Notes: generated from the sequence alone by a model not told the origin. Numbered from the stretch's first letter, positions 12,490-20,719 are shown. The stretch is 60,086 nucleotides of DNA from Acidobacteriota bacterium (GCA_018268835.1 JAFDVU010000016.1:1-60086); one strand, 5' to 3'. Made by a program: numbers and translations.

Positions 12490-13737
12490 ATGAGCAACCG
12501 GAGATCGTTTTTGAAGAGCGCCAGCACAGCGTTGACCGGCGTGTTCGGCTTGCCGGGATTATCCATGGCTTTGCAGGAGGCCACTTCGCCTTACAAGCGG
12601 CCGAAATTGAAGATCACGGATATCAAAACGACGTATCTTCAGAATTTCCACGTCCGCATCTACACCGACCAGGGGCTGACCGGCGACGGCGAAGCGGTGG
12701 ACGCGAACAGCGGCGCCGCCGGCATCGTCGCCGGCTTCCGCATGTTCCTCACGAACCAGGATCCGCTGAACGTGGAGGCGATCTGGGAGCGCATCCGAAC
12801 CAGCGGCATCTTCGGAGGCGCGCAGGCCGGGCAGTACGTAACGGCGCTCACCGCGGTGGAAATTGCGCTCTGGGACCTCACGGGTAAAGCGCTCGGCCTA
12901 CCTATCTACCAACTCATGGGCGGCAAGATGCGGGATCGCATCCGCGTCTACATCGATTCCGGAACCGACAACCGCAACGACCCAAACGCGAAGGCCTTCA
13001 TCGCGCAGATCGTCGAGAATGGCTGGACCATGGCCAAGATCGATGTGGACGACGCGCGCGATCCCGCCCGCTTCGACCGCGTGAACTGGACCGCCAATAA
13101 CGCCGAGATCGATCACATGATCGATAAGGTCGCCTTCATCCGCGAGTCGCTGCCGAGGACGATCGAGCTTGCAGTAGATATGCACGGCCGCTACGATGTG
13201 CCCACGGCCAAGCGGTTCGCGAAGGAGGTCGAGCCGTTCAAGTTGGTGTGGCTGGAAGAGCCAGTGCCTCCGGAGAACATCGACGCCATGCGTGACGTGC
13301 GTCAATCGACTCACACGCCCATCTGCTGCGGAGAGAACATCTATATGCGATGGGGCTTCCGCGAATTATTCGAGAAGCAAGCGGTGGACATCATCATGCC
13401 CGATGTCCAGAAGTGCGGCGGCCTGGCGGAAGCCAAGAAGATCGCAAGCCTGGCGCAGACCTACTACATTCCGATCGCTCCCCACTGCCAGGCTTCGCCC
13501 ATCGGCATGATGGCCGCGTGCCACGCCATGGCGACCGTACCGAACTTCCTGGTTCAGGAATGGCACTGGGGACATCCGGCGGAGCGCCTGGCCCGCTGGA
13601 AACAGTATGTGCAGGAGGGCGACATCATCCAGAAGGGCTACATCACGGTGTCGGATCGTCCGGGCATCGGCCTCACATTGAACGAGGAAGCCATGAAGAA
13701 AATGGTGCGGCCGGGAAGCGCGTGGTTTACGGCTTGA
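12490..13737 (+). CDS. Tat-exported enolase-superfamily sugar-acid dehydratase-like protein
   Basis: A 415-residue member of the mandelate racemase/muconate lactonizing group. The leader SNRRSFLKSASTALTG is a clear twin-arginine signal. The barrel shows Lys183 (AKIDV), metal ligands Asp230, Glu256 or Glu257 (WLEEP) and Glu282 (CGENIY), Asp305 and His332 (APHCQ). The DMHGR motif (Asp230, His232) is the pattern of galactonate-type dehydratases, which convert aldonic acids into 2-keto-3-deoxy acids. Export of such an enzyme is unusual. The second of two close ATG codons (12490) was chosen because GGGGG lies 7 nt before it. The exported RraA-like gene follows by 13 nt. Substrate unknown. Confidence 0.87.
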   Translation: MSNRRSFLKSASTALTGVFGLPGLSMALQEATSPYKRPKLKITDIKTTYLQNFHVRIYTDQGLTGDGEAVDANSGAAGIVAGFRMFLTNQDPLNVEAIWERIRTSGIFGGAQAGQYVTALTAVEIALWDLTGKALGLPIYQLMGGKMRDRIRVYIDSGTDNRNDPNAKAFIAQIVENGWTMAKIDVDDARDPARFDRVNWTANNAEIDHMIDKVAFIRESLPRTIELAVDMHGRYDVPTAKRFAKEVEPFKLVWLEEPVPPENIDAMRDVRQSTHTPICCGENIYMRWGFRELFEKQAVDIIMPDVQKCGGLAEAKKIASLAQTYYIPIAPHCQASPIGMMAACHAMATVPNFLVQEWHWGHPAERLARWKQYVQEGDIIQKGYITVSDRPGIGLTLNEEAMKKMVRPGSAWFTA

Positions 13738-13750
13738 GGAGAAGACGAGC

Positions 13751-14698
13751 ATGCGACTGGCAAGACTCCACATCGCAACGTTATTCATGGCATCGGCATT
13801 CGCACAGCCGGGAATCCTCACGAAAGAACTGCTGATCCAATACACCCCGGAATGGAAGGGCGAGCGTTTCGCGGACGGCCGCCCGAAGGTATCGGACGGC
13901 ATTCTGAAGCGAATGAAGTCGGTGACCCTCGAAGAGGCTTGGGCGCAATTGCGCACCGCCGGATTCAATCACCAATACGAGGACGGCTGGTTCTGCATCC
14001 ATCCCGACAAGGTGCTGGTGGGCCGTGCGCTCACGGCACAGTGGCTACCCGGGCGGCCGGATATTCATAAGGTCATCGAGCAGCAGGGCAAGAAAGACGG
14101 CCGCATCGGAGGGCAGAACGCCTGGCCGGTCGATATGCTTCAACCGGGCGACGTCTATGTGTGCGACCACTTCGGATTGAAGCAGGACGGGCCCTCGATC
14201 GGCGACAACGTCGGCAATGCCATCTACGCCCGCAGCCACAACGGGATCGTGTACGACGGCGCCGTGCGTGACATCAACGGCCTGAAAGAACTCGAGGACT
14301 TCACGTCGTTCGTTCGCTCCTACGATCCCTCGCATCACTTCAGCAGCGCGGCGAACGGCGCGCGCCTGAATTCGACGATGATCGGCATCAACATTCCGAT
14401 CCGCATCGGCAAGGCCACGGTGATGCCGGGCGATGTCGTGCTCGGACGCGACGGCGGCGTGCTCTTCATCCCGCCGCAAGTGGCGGAGCAGGTAGTGCAG
14501 TATTCGGAGATCACGCACCTGCGCGACCTCTTCGGGCACCAGCGACTGCGCGAGGGCAAGTACACCGCGGGCCAGATCGATACCGCCTGGTCAACCCCCA
14601 TCGAGGCAGACTTTACGGCCTGGCTGCGAGAGAACATCGATAAACTGCCGGTCGCGAAAGAACAGATAGAGGAGATCCTCAAGCGGCGTCAGAAATAA
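13751..14698 (+). CDS. Exported RraA / HMG-aldolase family protein
   Basis: A 315-residue protein with a Sec signal peptide (MRLARLHIATLFMASAFAQ) and an RraA-like domain at about 75-250. The class II pyruvate-aldolase signature D-x20-R-D is intact: Asp152 in GDNVGN, then Arg173-Asp174 in DGAVRD. Enzymes with this signature use a divalent metal to cleave 4-hydroxy-2-oxo acids to pyruvate and an aldehyde or to decarboxylate oxaloacetate. A C-terminal helical extension of about 60 residues follows. A gap of 13 nt separates it from the dehydratase-like gene, fitting a two-step dehydration and aldol cleavage. Cytoplasmic homologues normally have no signal peptide. Confidence 0.85.
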   Translation: MRLARLHIATLFMASAFAQPGILTKELLIQYTPEWKGERFADGRPKVSDGILKRMKSVTLEEAWAQLRTAGFNHQYEDGWFCIHPDKVLVGRALTAQWLPGRPDIHKVIEQQGKKDGRIGGQNAWPVDMLQPGDVYVCDHFGLKQDGPSIGDNVGNAIYARSHNGIVYDGAVRDINGLKELEDFTSFVRSYDPSHHFSSAANGARLNSTMIGINIPIRIGKATVMPGDVVLGRDGGVLFIPPQVAEQVVQYSEITHLRDLFGHQRLREGKYTAGQIDTAWSTPIEADFTAWLRENIDKLPVAKEQIEEILKRRQK

Positions 14699-14749
14699 CA
14701 CCGAGCGCGGGCTGGCGTGCGAGTGTTGCTGCGTTCCCCGACCGTATCG

Positions 14750-14851
14750 CTAGTGCGCGGCGCGGAGGCGAGACCGCGCCTGCGGCGATGCAGTGATGGT
14801 CAGGAACGCCGGGAGGGCGAATACGGCCGCCATAGTGAGAGACGTAATCAT
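14750..14851 (-). pseudogene. Truncated gene start with signal-peptide-like sequence
   Basis: From ATG 14851 the frame reads MITSLTMAAVFALPAFLTIT followed by ASPQA and stops after 33 residues. This looks like the signal peptide of an exported protein whose body is gone. GGAAGG lies about 9 nt upstream. It directly follows the remnant at 14889-14978 on the same strand, so it may be the decayed next gene of a former operon. Confidence 0.35.
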
Positions 14852-14888
14852 TGGCTGCGCCCTTCCGCTCGCTCGCATTACCGGCTGC

Positions 14889-14978
14889 GATTGGAATTTC
14901 GAGTAGCTGAATCGTGTACGGCGGCAACACGTGCGACACGCGCTCGCCCTCAACCCGCAGCGTCGAGTTCACGGGCAC
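14889..14978 (-). pseudogene. Glycoside hydrolase C-terminal remnant (GH51-like tail)
   Basis: The minus-strand frame reads STLRVEGERVSHVLPPYTIQ and then LLEIPI. The LPPYTIQLLEI ending is the typical last strand of alpha-L-arabinofuranosidase-type glycoside hydrolases. Only about 30 residues remain; the upstream part is replaced by the tRNA-Thr/tatA repeat that starts at 14999. It suggests a larger polysaccharide locus was cut when the island formed. The family guess rests on a short motif. Confidence 0.35.
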
Positions 14979-14998
14979 GATGCGCTTGGGCGCAGCGA

Positions 14999-15080
14999 TC
15001 GCGCAGATCGAGAAGTCCCAAACCGGCCGTGATTGGAGCCGACGACAGCGATTGAACCTGCGACCCTCTGATTACAAATC
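14999..15080 (+). repeat. Right copy of the 82-bp direct repeat (attR-like)
   Basis: Ungapped match to 3955-4036. It contains a copy of the end of tatA (codons for AQIEKS, with the stop TGA changed to CAA) and runs into the intact tRNA-Thr. The presence of tatA-derived sequence here implies that the element came from a genome in which tatA also adjoined this tRNA gene. Confidence 0.85.
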
Positions 15081-15109
15081 AGATGCTCTACCAGTTAAGC
15101 CACGCCGGC
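15034..15109 (-). tRNA. tRNA-Thr (anticodon TGT)
   Basis: A full 76-nt cloverleaf on the minus strand: acceptor GCCGGCG pairing with CGTCGGC (one G-U), D arm, anticodon stem CTGAT/ATCAG around TTTGTAA (anticodon TGT), T arm, discriminator T and encoded CCA. A promoter lies at 15125-15153. Its 3' half is repeated at 3990-4036. Confidence 0.95.
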
Positions 15110-15124
15110 CCGGAGCGACCCGCG

Positions 15125-15153
15125 AGTATACCCCACCGCCAGCCACAGCCCAA
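15125..15153 (-). promoter_or_regulatory. Promoter of tRNA-Thr
   Basis: Minus-strand TTGGGC (15153-15148), a 17-nt spacer and TATACT (15130-15125), ending 15 nt before the tRNA 5' end. The -10 box is good, the -35 box weak. Confidence 0.55.
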
Positions 15154-15201
15154 AGTTGCTGCGATATGCTCGTTCCAGGTCCTCCCTCCACGGCCCGGTT
15201 C

Positions 15202-15210
15202 TGCTATACT
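15202..15210 (+). promoter_or_regulatory. Extended -10 promoter of rpmB
   Basis: TGCTATACT matches the extended -10 form TGnTATAAT, 34 nt upstream of the rpmB ATG. No recognisable -35 box, as usual for extended -10 promoters. Confidence 0.5.
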
Positions 15211-15244
15211 GATGTTTTCGTACAGCACGGGAGATTTCTGTCTT

Positions 15245-15436
15245 ATGGCTCAAGTTTGCGATATCTGCGGGCGCGGTCCCAAGTTTGGCAGCCGGATCAG
15301 CCACGCGCACAACGTCACTAAGCGTCGCTGGAACCTCAACCTCCAGAACGTTCGCGCGCTCATCAACGGCGCGGGCCGCCGCATCCGCGTCTGCACGTCC
15401 TGCATCCGCGACGGCAAAGTTCAAAAGGTCGCGTAG
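15245..15436 (+). CDS. rpmB: 50S ribosomal protein L28
   Basis: A 63-residue ribosomal protein with the conserved start MAQVCDICGRGPKFG, SHAHNVTKRRW and the C-terminal VCTSCIRDGKVQKVA. The four cysteines (C5, C8 and the CTSC pair) make this the zinc-binding form. The ATG at 15245 gives the family N-terminus; upstream in-frame sequence has no similarity. It sits alone between tRNA-Thr and a small Cys-rich protein. Confidence 0.96.
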   Translation: MAQVCDICGRGPKFGSRISHAHNVTKRRWNLNLQNVRALINGAGRRIRVCTSCIRDGKVQKVA

Positions 15437-15472
15437 CACCTCCGGTTCGCCCACCTCACCGACATTTTTCGC

Positions 15473-15501
15473 GGCACCGCCTCTTCCGGGGCCGGTGCCG
15501 T
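15473..15501 (+). terminator. Hairpin downstream of rpmB
   Basis: CGGCACCG (15473-15480) and CGGTGCCG (15494-15501) form a perfect 8-bp stem, 36 nt after the rpmB stop. No T-run follows, so it may be a weak terminator or an mRNA-stabilising structure. Confidence 0.35.
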
Positions 15502-15635
15502 CGTGTCTTCAAGGGCGAAGCTGCCTACCCTCATCTCGGACCCTCATCCCGTGGCACCCAAAGTGCCCTCTCATAGGCATCCGCAGCCGGGCGCCAACTC
15601 AAACCGGCTGAAAACAAGAGGTCTGGGAGGTTCAG

Positions 15636-15821
15636 ATGGCACAACTGGGAATGACGCTGGGGAATATGACGCAGGCGTTGCCCGCGATGGGGGGGAGCGT
15701 CATTGGGGCATTTGACGCAGGATGGCGCGACCGCCAGCCCGAGGCCGCCAAGCGACCTCGCAAACCCGTCTGCTGCAAGACCTGTTCCGGACGCGGCTGC
15801 GTCGGCCGCTGCAAATTCTGA
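15636..15821 (+). CDS. Small cysteine-rich protein, unknown function
   Basis: A 61-residue protein. The N-terminal half (MAQLGMTLGNMTQALPAMGG) is Gly/Met-rich, followed by a basic, proline-containing stretch and a C-terminal CCKTCSGRGCVGRCKF with five cysteines. GGGAGG lies 5 nt before the ATG, strong support for translation. The cysteine cluster may bind a metal. I do not recognise a family. It ends 27 nt from the convergent SDR gene. Confidence 0.6.
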   Translation: MAQLGMTLGNMTQALPAMGGSVIGAFDAGWRDRQPEAAKRPRKPVCCKTCSGRGCVGRCKF

Positions 15822-15848
15822 GCGCTATCCGCCCGGTCGAGCCCAGCC

Positions 15849-16745
15849 CTATTCCAGCAGGTTGACCAGCGCCGGCCAGAGTTGCGGATACCGGAACCGG
15901 AAGCCCGCCGCCTCCGCCGCCTCCGGCACTACCCGCTGGCTGGCCAGCATCACCTCGGCCATCTCGCCGAACAATACCTTCAACGCCGCCGCGGGCATCG
16001 GAAGTACCGCCGGACGGCGCAGTGCCTTGCCCAGTTCCCGCGTGAACTCCGCGTTCGTCACGGCATATGGCGCGACCCCGTTCAGGGGGCCGCGCACATT
16101 CCGCTCCGCGGCGAATTGAAACAGCGCGGCCAGGTCCGCCAGGTGGATCCACGGCATCCACTGTCTCCCGCTGCCCAGCTTCCCCCCGACCCCCATGCGG
16201 AACGCGGGCAGCATCTTCTGTAAGGCGCCGCCTCGCGGATCCAGCACCAGGCCGATGCGCACCCGCACCACCCTCATGCCCAGCGACTCGGCCGACTCCG
16301 CCTCCTTTTCCCAGTCGACGCACACCCCGCCTAACCACGTATCCGCGGGCGGTGCGGATTCGGCGAGCATTTCCTCGCCGCGGGACCCGTAATATCCCAC
16401 CGCCGACGCCGAGACGAGGGCGGCCGGCGGGCTCTCCAGCCGTGCCAGACCCGCCACCAGGTTGCGCGTGCCCGTCACGCGGCTGGCGCGGATCCGCTCC
16501 TTCGCCGCGGCGGTCCAACGCTGCGCCACCGGCTCCCCGGCCAGGTGCACCACCCCGTCGGCGCCGCGCAGGCTCTCCTCGGGCGGCGGCCCCTGCATCG
16601 GATCCCATACAAACAGCTTGATGCCCGGGGGCAGATTGGTCCCCGCGTGCCGGCTCAGCACGCGGACCTCATGCCCGGCGCCCACGAACGTCTTCATCAG
16701 GCGACGCCCGATGAAGCCCGAGGCACCGGTGATGGCAATTTTCAC
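15849..16745 (-). CDS. TIGR01777-type SDR epimerase
   Basis: A 298-residue NAD(P)-dependent epimerase/dehydratase of the family once called SulA/YfcH. It has the Rossmann motif ITGASGFIGRRL at residues 4-15, DGVVHLAGEP, SASAVGYYG (active-site strand with Tyr) and the C-terminal DUF1731 region ending in YPQLWPALVNLLE. The substrate of this family is unknown. The start is GTG at 16745 and overlaps the photolyase stop as GTGA, so the two genes are translationally coupled; SDR and photolyase genes often sit together in bacteria. Confidence 0.92.
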   Translation of the reverse strand: MKIAITGASGFIGRRLMKTFVGAGHEVRVLSRHAGTNLPPGIKLFVWDPMQGPPPEESLRGADGVVHLAGEPVAQRWTAAAKERIRASRVTGTRNLVAGLARLESPPAALVSASAVGYYGSRGEEMLAESAPPADTWLGGVCVDWEKEAESAESLGMRVVRVRIGLVLDPRGGALQKMLPAFRMGVGGKLGSGRQWMPWIHLADLAALFQFAAERNVRGPLNGVAPYAVTNAEFTRELGKALRRPAVLPMPAAALKVLFGEMAEVMLASQRVVPEAAEAAGFRFRYPQLWPALVNLLE

Positions 16746-18112
16746 CCGGCTGGCTCCTTCCCCATACGATCCAAAAAGTCGATTTCTCGAATATACGCCT
16801 TTGTGTCGGTTTTCCGTTCCATGCCGGAGCGCACCATGGATCGAATCGTCCCAAACACGGGCCGTTCCGGCCAGGGACGGTCGTGCAACCCGAAACACCA
16901 CAGGATGTTCGTGTAGGTATTCGGATCGTCGCCGTCGAGCGCGTAGCGGTCGTGCAGCCCCAGCATGGTAGCGTGCGCTTCCGTCGCGCCCGCCGACCAT
17001 TCCAGGATCTTCTTCCCCCAATACATCCGGTAATACCCGTGGATCTTCCCGCGCAGGCGCAACTCCTTCTGGGTGGCGTTCCACAGATCGTCGTGCGTCG
17101 CCGCGGCGTCGAACTGTTCGCGCGTGTACACGTACTCGCGCCGGTCGCGGCGGTGATCGTGGATCGTCTTCCTCGCCCACTCGGGCAGCACCTCGAGCGA
17201 GTCCAGCCGCGGGGCGTAACGCGCGAAGTTCCAAGCCAGTTCGCGCCGCACGATCAGCTCTTCGAGGAACTCCCCGGCCATCAGCTTGCGCTCCCGGGCG
17301 CGCTCACTCACAGCCAGGGCGACTTCGAGCGCGGAGATGTACCCGTAGTGCAGGTACGGGCTCAGGTCGCTGGTGGCGTGCGCCGAGGGCTCGTTCTTGT
17401 CGCGCGCGTAGCGGTGCAGCCGCTCGTCGAGGAAGCGCGCCAGGTGCCGCTCGGCCTCGGCGCGCCCGCCGCGGAAGGTGGTCGAGGGCGGCACCGAGCG
17501 ATCGACTCCGCACCCGCCGATCAGCGCCGGGATGTCGCCGGGCGCCACCTCCGTGTGCAGACCGGCGAAGCTCTCTCGGCACTCGCGGCGCAACTCCACC
17601 CGCGGCACCGGACGCAGGTACCGCTCCAGCACCTTGTGGATGCGCGGGCGGATGGAGTACGCCGCGTAGCAGCGCTGGCCGATCGCGCCCGCCGGCACGA
17701 TGCAACTGGCATCCACCGCGATGAGTTGCGTGTCCAGCCGGGGCGTACCGCGCAGGCAATCGTCGGTGACCACAACCGCGGCTCCGGCGAACACTTCCCG
17801 GCGGTCTTCCCCGCCGGCGCGCCCGCTGTCCGGCAACTGAAATACAAAGCCCGCCCCCAGAGCGCGCACCGCCGCGGCGAATCCGCTCACGCCCTCCAGT
17901 TCGAACGTGTGGAAGCGGTCGCAGGCCGTGGGATAGTACGCCGTCAACCGCTGGTACACCACCAGCGGCAGGTTCATCCGGTTGGCGATGCCGGCCGCAT
18001 AGGCCAGCGCGTGATTCGCTTCCACCCGCCGGTTCCAGCGGCACCAGTAGAGCACATAGCGCCCGTGGCGGGAGACCCCGGCGTCGTTGAGCAGGCGGAC
18101 CCGCAGTTCCAT
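16742..18112 (-). CDS. Class II deoxyribodipyrimidine photolyase
   Basis: A 456-residue light-dependent DNA repair enzyme that splits cyclobutane pyrimidine dimers with FADH-. Class II features are YVLYWCRWNRRVEANHALAY at the start, the FAD-binding half with SDLSPYLHYGYIS and RRELAWNFARY, and the C-terminal DPNTYTNILWCFGLHDRPW. The length is typical. The gene is upstream of and overlaps the SDR gene by 4 nt. The ATG start lies 51 nt from the divergent radical SAM gene. Confidence 0.95.
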   Translation of the reverse strand: MELRVRLLNDAGVSRHGRYVLYWCRWNRRVEANHALAYAAGIANRMNLPLVVYQRLTAYYPTACDRFHTFELEGVSGFAAAVRALGAGFVFQLPDSGRAGGEDRREVFAGAAVVVTDDCLRGTPRLDTQLIAVDASCIVPAGAIGQRCYAAYSIRPRIHKVLERYLRPVPRVELRRECRESFAGLHTEVAPGDIPALIGGCGVDRSVPPSTTFRGGRAEAERHLARFLDERLHRYARDKNEPSAHATSDLSPYLHYGYISALEVALAVSERARERKLMAGEFLEELIVRRELAWNFARYAPRLDSLEVLPEWARKTIHDHRRDRREYVYTREQFDAAATHDDLWNATQKELRLRGKIHGYYRMYWGKKILEWSAGATEAHATMLGLHDRYALDGDDPNTYTNILWCFGLHDRPWPERPVFGTIRSMVRSGMERKTDTKAYIREIDFLDRMGKEPAG

Positions 18113-18163
18113 TTGGATTAGGGATTCTCCGCATCCCCCGGCAGGTACAATAAAAGTTCACGC

Positions 18164-19201
18164 ATGCGGGCCTGGAATCGCGCCAAACTTCTGTGGGGCT
18201 ACCTGGCGCGGCGCGCCGGGCTGGGCGCTCTGCCGGTGGAATACATCGTCGAGACCACCGCCAAGTGCAATCTCTACTGCCCGATGTGCCCGCGGGAGAC
18301 CCACAAGCAGCCCAAGACGGACATGGCCGAAGACGTCTTCGAAACCCTGGTCCGCGAAGCCGGGCATACCGCCGAACATATGATGCTGATCGGGCTGGGC
18401 GAGCCGTTCATGGACCCGCACATCTTCCGGCGGATCGAGTTCTGCCACGAGCACAGCATCTCCACTCTGCTTTCCACCAACGGCACGTTCCTCGACGAAG
18501 CCCTCTCCGCCAAAGTGCTCGCTTCGCCGCTGGAGCAGATCACCCTCTCCTTCGACGGCGCCAAGAAAGAGACCTTCGAGTTCTACCGCAAAGGCGCGAA
18601 GTTCGAAAAGGTGCGCGACAACTTCGTGCGTTTCGCGAAAATGAAGCACGCGCGCGGATCGCGGCTGCAGGTGGTCGTGCAGATGGTGCGGATGGAGGGG
18701 AACGCTGGCGAGGTGGACGACTTCCTGCGCTTCTGGGGCGCGATCCCGGGCATCGATCAACTGCGTGTCAAGGAAGACGAGACCAACCTGATGCGTCCCG
18801 ATGCCGGCCACGCTTCGGCCGATTGGAGGCATCCCTGCCACTACCTCTGGCGCGGTCCCATGTACATCAAGGAGAACGGCGACGTCTTCCCCTGCTGCCA
18901 GAGCTACATGCTGGACGGCAAACCCGTGGGGCGCATCGGCGAACAGCCGCTGGTCCGGATCTGGAATTCGCCGGAGATGCTGCGCATGCGCGCGCTGCAC
19001 GCCGCCGGGCGCGGCGGCGAAGTCGATATCTGCTCGCGCTGCTGCACCACCATCCCGCACCCGGCGCTGGTCGCCGGCAGCCTTGTGCTGCACGGCCGGA
19101 CGGTGCGCCGCCTGCTGCCCCTGGTGGAACGGCTGACGTATTTCTCCAAGCTGCCGCGCAAGCTGCTCACGCCGCCCAAACGTGTCGGATCCCGGCCATA
19201 G
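18164..19201 (+). CDS. Radical SAM protein with SPASM-like C-terminus
   Basis: A 345-residue enzyme. The 4Fe-4S/SAM motif CNLYCPMC is at residues 35-42, followed by GLGEPFMDP, a TNGT strand and SFDG. The C-terminal region has MYIKENGDVFPCCQ, GRIGE and CSRCC, typical of SPASM or twitch domains that bind an extra cluster. Relatives act in peptide modification or cofactor synthesis, but no small precursor peptide gene is seen next to it. The start ATG is 51 nt from the divergent photolyase. Confidence 0.85.
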   Translation: MRAWNRAKLLWGYLARRAGLGALPVEYIVETTAKCNLYCPMCPRETHKQPKTDMAEDVFETLVREAGHTAEHMMLIGLGEPFMDPHIFRRIEFCHEHSISTLLSTNGTFLDEALSAKVLASPLEQITLSFDGAKKETFEFYRKGAKFEKVRDNFVRFAKMKHARGSRLQVVVQMVRMEGNAGEVDDFLRFWGAIPGIDQLRVKEDETNLMRPDAGHASADWRHPCHYLWRGPMYIKENGDVFPCCQSYMLDGKPVGRIGEQPLVRIWNSPEMLRMRALHAAGRGGEVDICSRCCTTIPHPALVAGSLVLHGRTVRRLLPLVERLTYFSKLPRKLLTPPKRVGSRP

Positions 19202-19234
19202 CGGTCCCCGGGCCGCGCGCGTGAGCGGTGGACG

Positions 19235-19612
19235 CTACAGCAGCACTGTGTCGATGTGACCTTCGGGCTCCGCGTGCGCCGGCGCCGGCTCCGTGCCGCC
19301 GCGCAGGAACGCGAGCAGCGCATCCTGGCTTCCGTCGAAGTAGCCGTCCACCAATTCCTTCACCGCGGCGTGGCGCAGCGAGTCGCGGGTCTGCGAAGGC
19401 GCGTACACAAAAGACCGGCCCACCTTGCGCCGCGATAGCTTGCCCTTGCGCACCAGCCGGTCCAGCACGGTCATGATCGTGGTGTAGGCCAGCGGGCGCG
19501 ACTGCGTCACGATCTCCTGTACGGAACGTACGTTGCCCTCTTGCAGACTCCACAGGGCGCGCAGGCATGCCAGCTCCAGGGGCGGCGGAACGTCGCGGAC
19601 GGTTCTCGTCAT
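19235..19612 (-). CDS. BlaI/MecI/CopY-family transcriptional repressor
   Basis: A 125-residue protein with the family winged helix: LELACLRALWSL, VQEIVTQSRPLAYTTIMTVL and [21 protein letters not shown]. The C-terminal dimerisation and cleavage region is RDSLRHAAVKELVDGYFDGS. In the family, repression is relieved by proteolysis through a BlaR1/MecR1 membrane protease; no such gene is adjacent. The ATG directly follows the stop of the YhaM-like gene, so it is the last gene of a mfd-parvulin-YhaM run. Confidence 0.9.
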   Translation of the reverse strand: MTRTVRDVPPPLELACLRALWSLQEGNVRSVQEIVTQSRPLAYTTIMTVLDRLVRKGKLSRRKVGRSFVYAPSQTRDSLRHAAVKELVDGYFDGSQDALLAFLRGGTEPAPAHAEPEGHIDTVLL

Positions 19613-20719
19613 TCAACTCTCCTGCTTGGGACCGCCAGGCCGCATGGCCTGCTTGAGTTTCTCCGCAAACGGGGAGTTGTTGGGCGGCGCAAACAGCGGA
19701 TGCTCCACCGCTGCCGGACGCGCGGCCGCCGGCTCGGATTTGGCCGGCGCCGCCGCGGGCGGGTTGAGATACTTGTCCTTCTTGAGCGAGGCCCGCTCCA
19801 ACGCCGAGTTGTAGGCCGTAAAACAGCCATCCACCTGCCGGTCGTTCTCAATCTGCGCGCGCATGGCTTCCATCTTCGAATCCATGTCGTCCAGATAGTG
19901 CAGCAGCAGCGCCTCGAGGAACTGCGGCACCTTGGGCGACCCGAACTCCAGCTTGCCGTGGTGGCTCAGGATCATGTGCTCCACCAGGTGGCGCAGCGGC
20001 ACGGGAAAATCGGGCAGCCCGCGCAGTTTCTCCGCGACCATGCGCATGCCGATCGCGATGTGCCCCACCAACTGACCTTCGTTCGAATACGAAAAGCCGC
20101 GCTCGTAGTTGAGCTCGTAGATCTTGCCGATATCGTGCAGCACCACTCCGGTGAGCAGCAGGTCGAGATCGATGTTCGGGTAATGCGACGCCGTCATCCT
20201 GGCCAGCGCGCACAGGCTGAGCACGTGCTCGATCAGGCCGCCCAGAAATGCGTGGTGAATCTGCTTGGCTGCCGGCGCGCGCCGGTAGCGGCGGGCGATG
20301 TCGGGATCCTCCAGCATGGCTTCGAGCAGCGCCTTCAGGTGCGGGTTGCCGATGCCGGTTACAGTGGCGCGCAACTCGCGCCACATCTCCTCGGGGTCGC
20401 GCTTCGACGCCGGGAAATAGTCGGCGTAATCGATTTCGCTTTCGTCCATCAGCCGCAGCTTGTGAATCGTCATCTGCGGCTTGTTGTGATAGACCTGGAC
20501 CAGGCCCTTGACCTGCACGAAATCGTCGCGGTCGAACGTGTCGAGCACCTCGCTCACGTTGTCCCACATCTTGGCGTCCACCTCGCCGGTGCGATCGCCC
20601 AGCATGAGCGAGAGATAAAACTCGCCTGTCTTTTTCTGCCGAATCTCTTTCGACTGAACCAGGAAGCTGGAGGTGACGACTCTGTTCGGTTCGAGCTCGG
20701 TTACGTACGGAGATTTCAT
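19613..20719 (-). CDS. YhaM-like 3'-5' exoribonuclease (OB fold + HD)
   Basis: A 368-residue protein. Residues about 15-100 form an OB-fold nucleic-acid-binding domain (FLVQSKEIRQKKTGEFYLSL; DGFVQVKG-like strand). Residues 150-320 are an HD domain with HHAFLGGLIEHVLSL, VVLHDIGKIYEL and HMILSHHG. This order is that of YhaM/CbfA, which trims RNA or single-stranded DNA. The C-terminus is a Pro/Ala-rich tail. The ATG overlaps the stop of the parvulin gene by 4 nt. Confidence 0.88.
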   Translation of the reverse strand: MKSPYVTELEPNRVVTSSFLVQSKEIRQKKTGEFYLSLMLGDRTGEVDAKMWDNVSEVLDTFDRDDFVQVKGLVQVYHNKPQMTIHKLRLMDESEIDYADYFPASKRDPEEMWRELRATVTGIGNPHLKALLEAMLEDPDIARRYRRAPAAKQIHHAFLGGLIEHVLSLCALARMTASHYPNIDLDLLLTGVVLHDIGKIYELNYERGFSYSNEGQLVGHIAIGMRMVAEKLRGLPDFPVPLRHLVEHMILSHHGKLEFGSPKVPQFLEALLLHYLDDMDSKMEAMRAQIENDRQVDGCFTAYNSALERASLKKDKYLNPPAAAPAKSEPAAARPAAVEHPLFAPPNNSPFAEKLKQAMRPGGPKQES

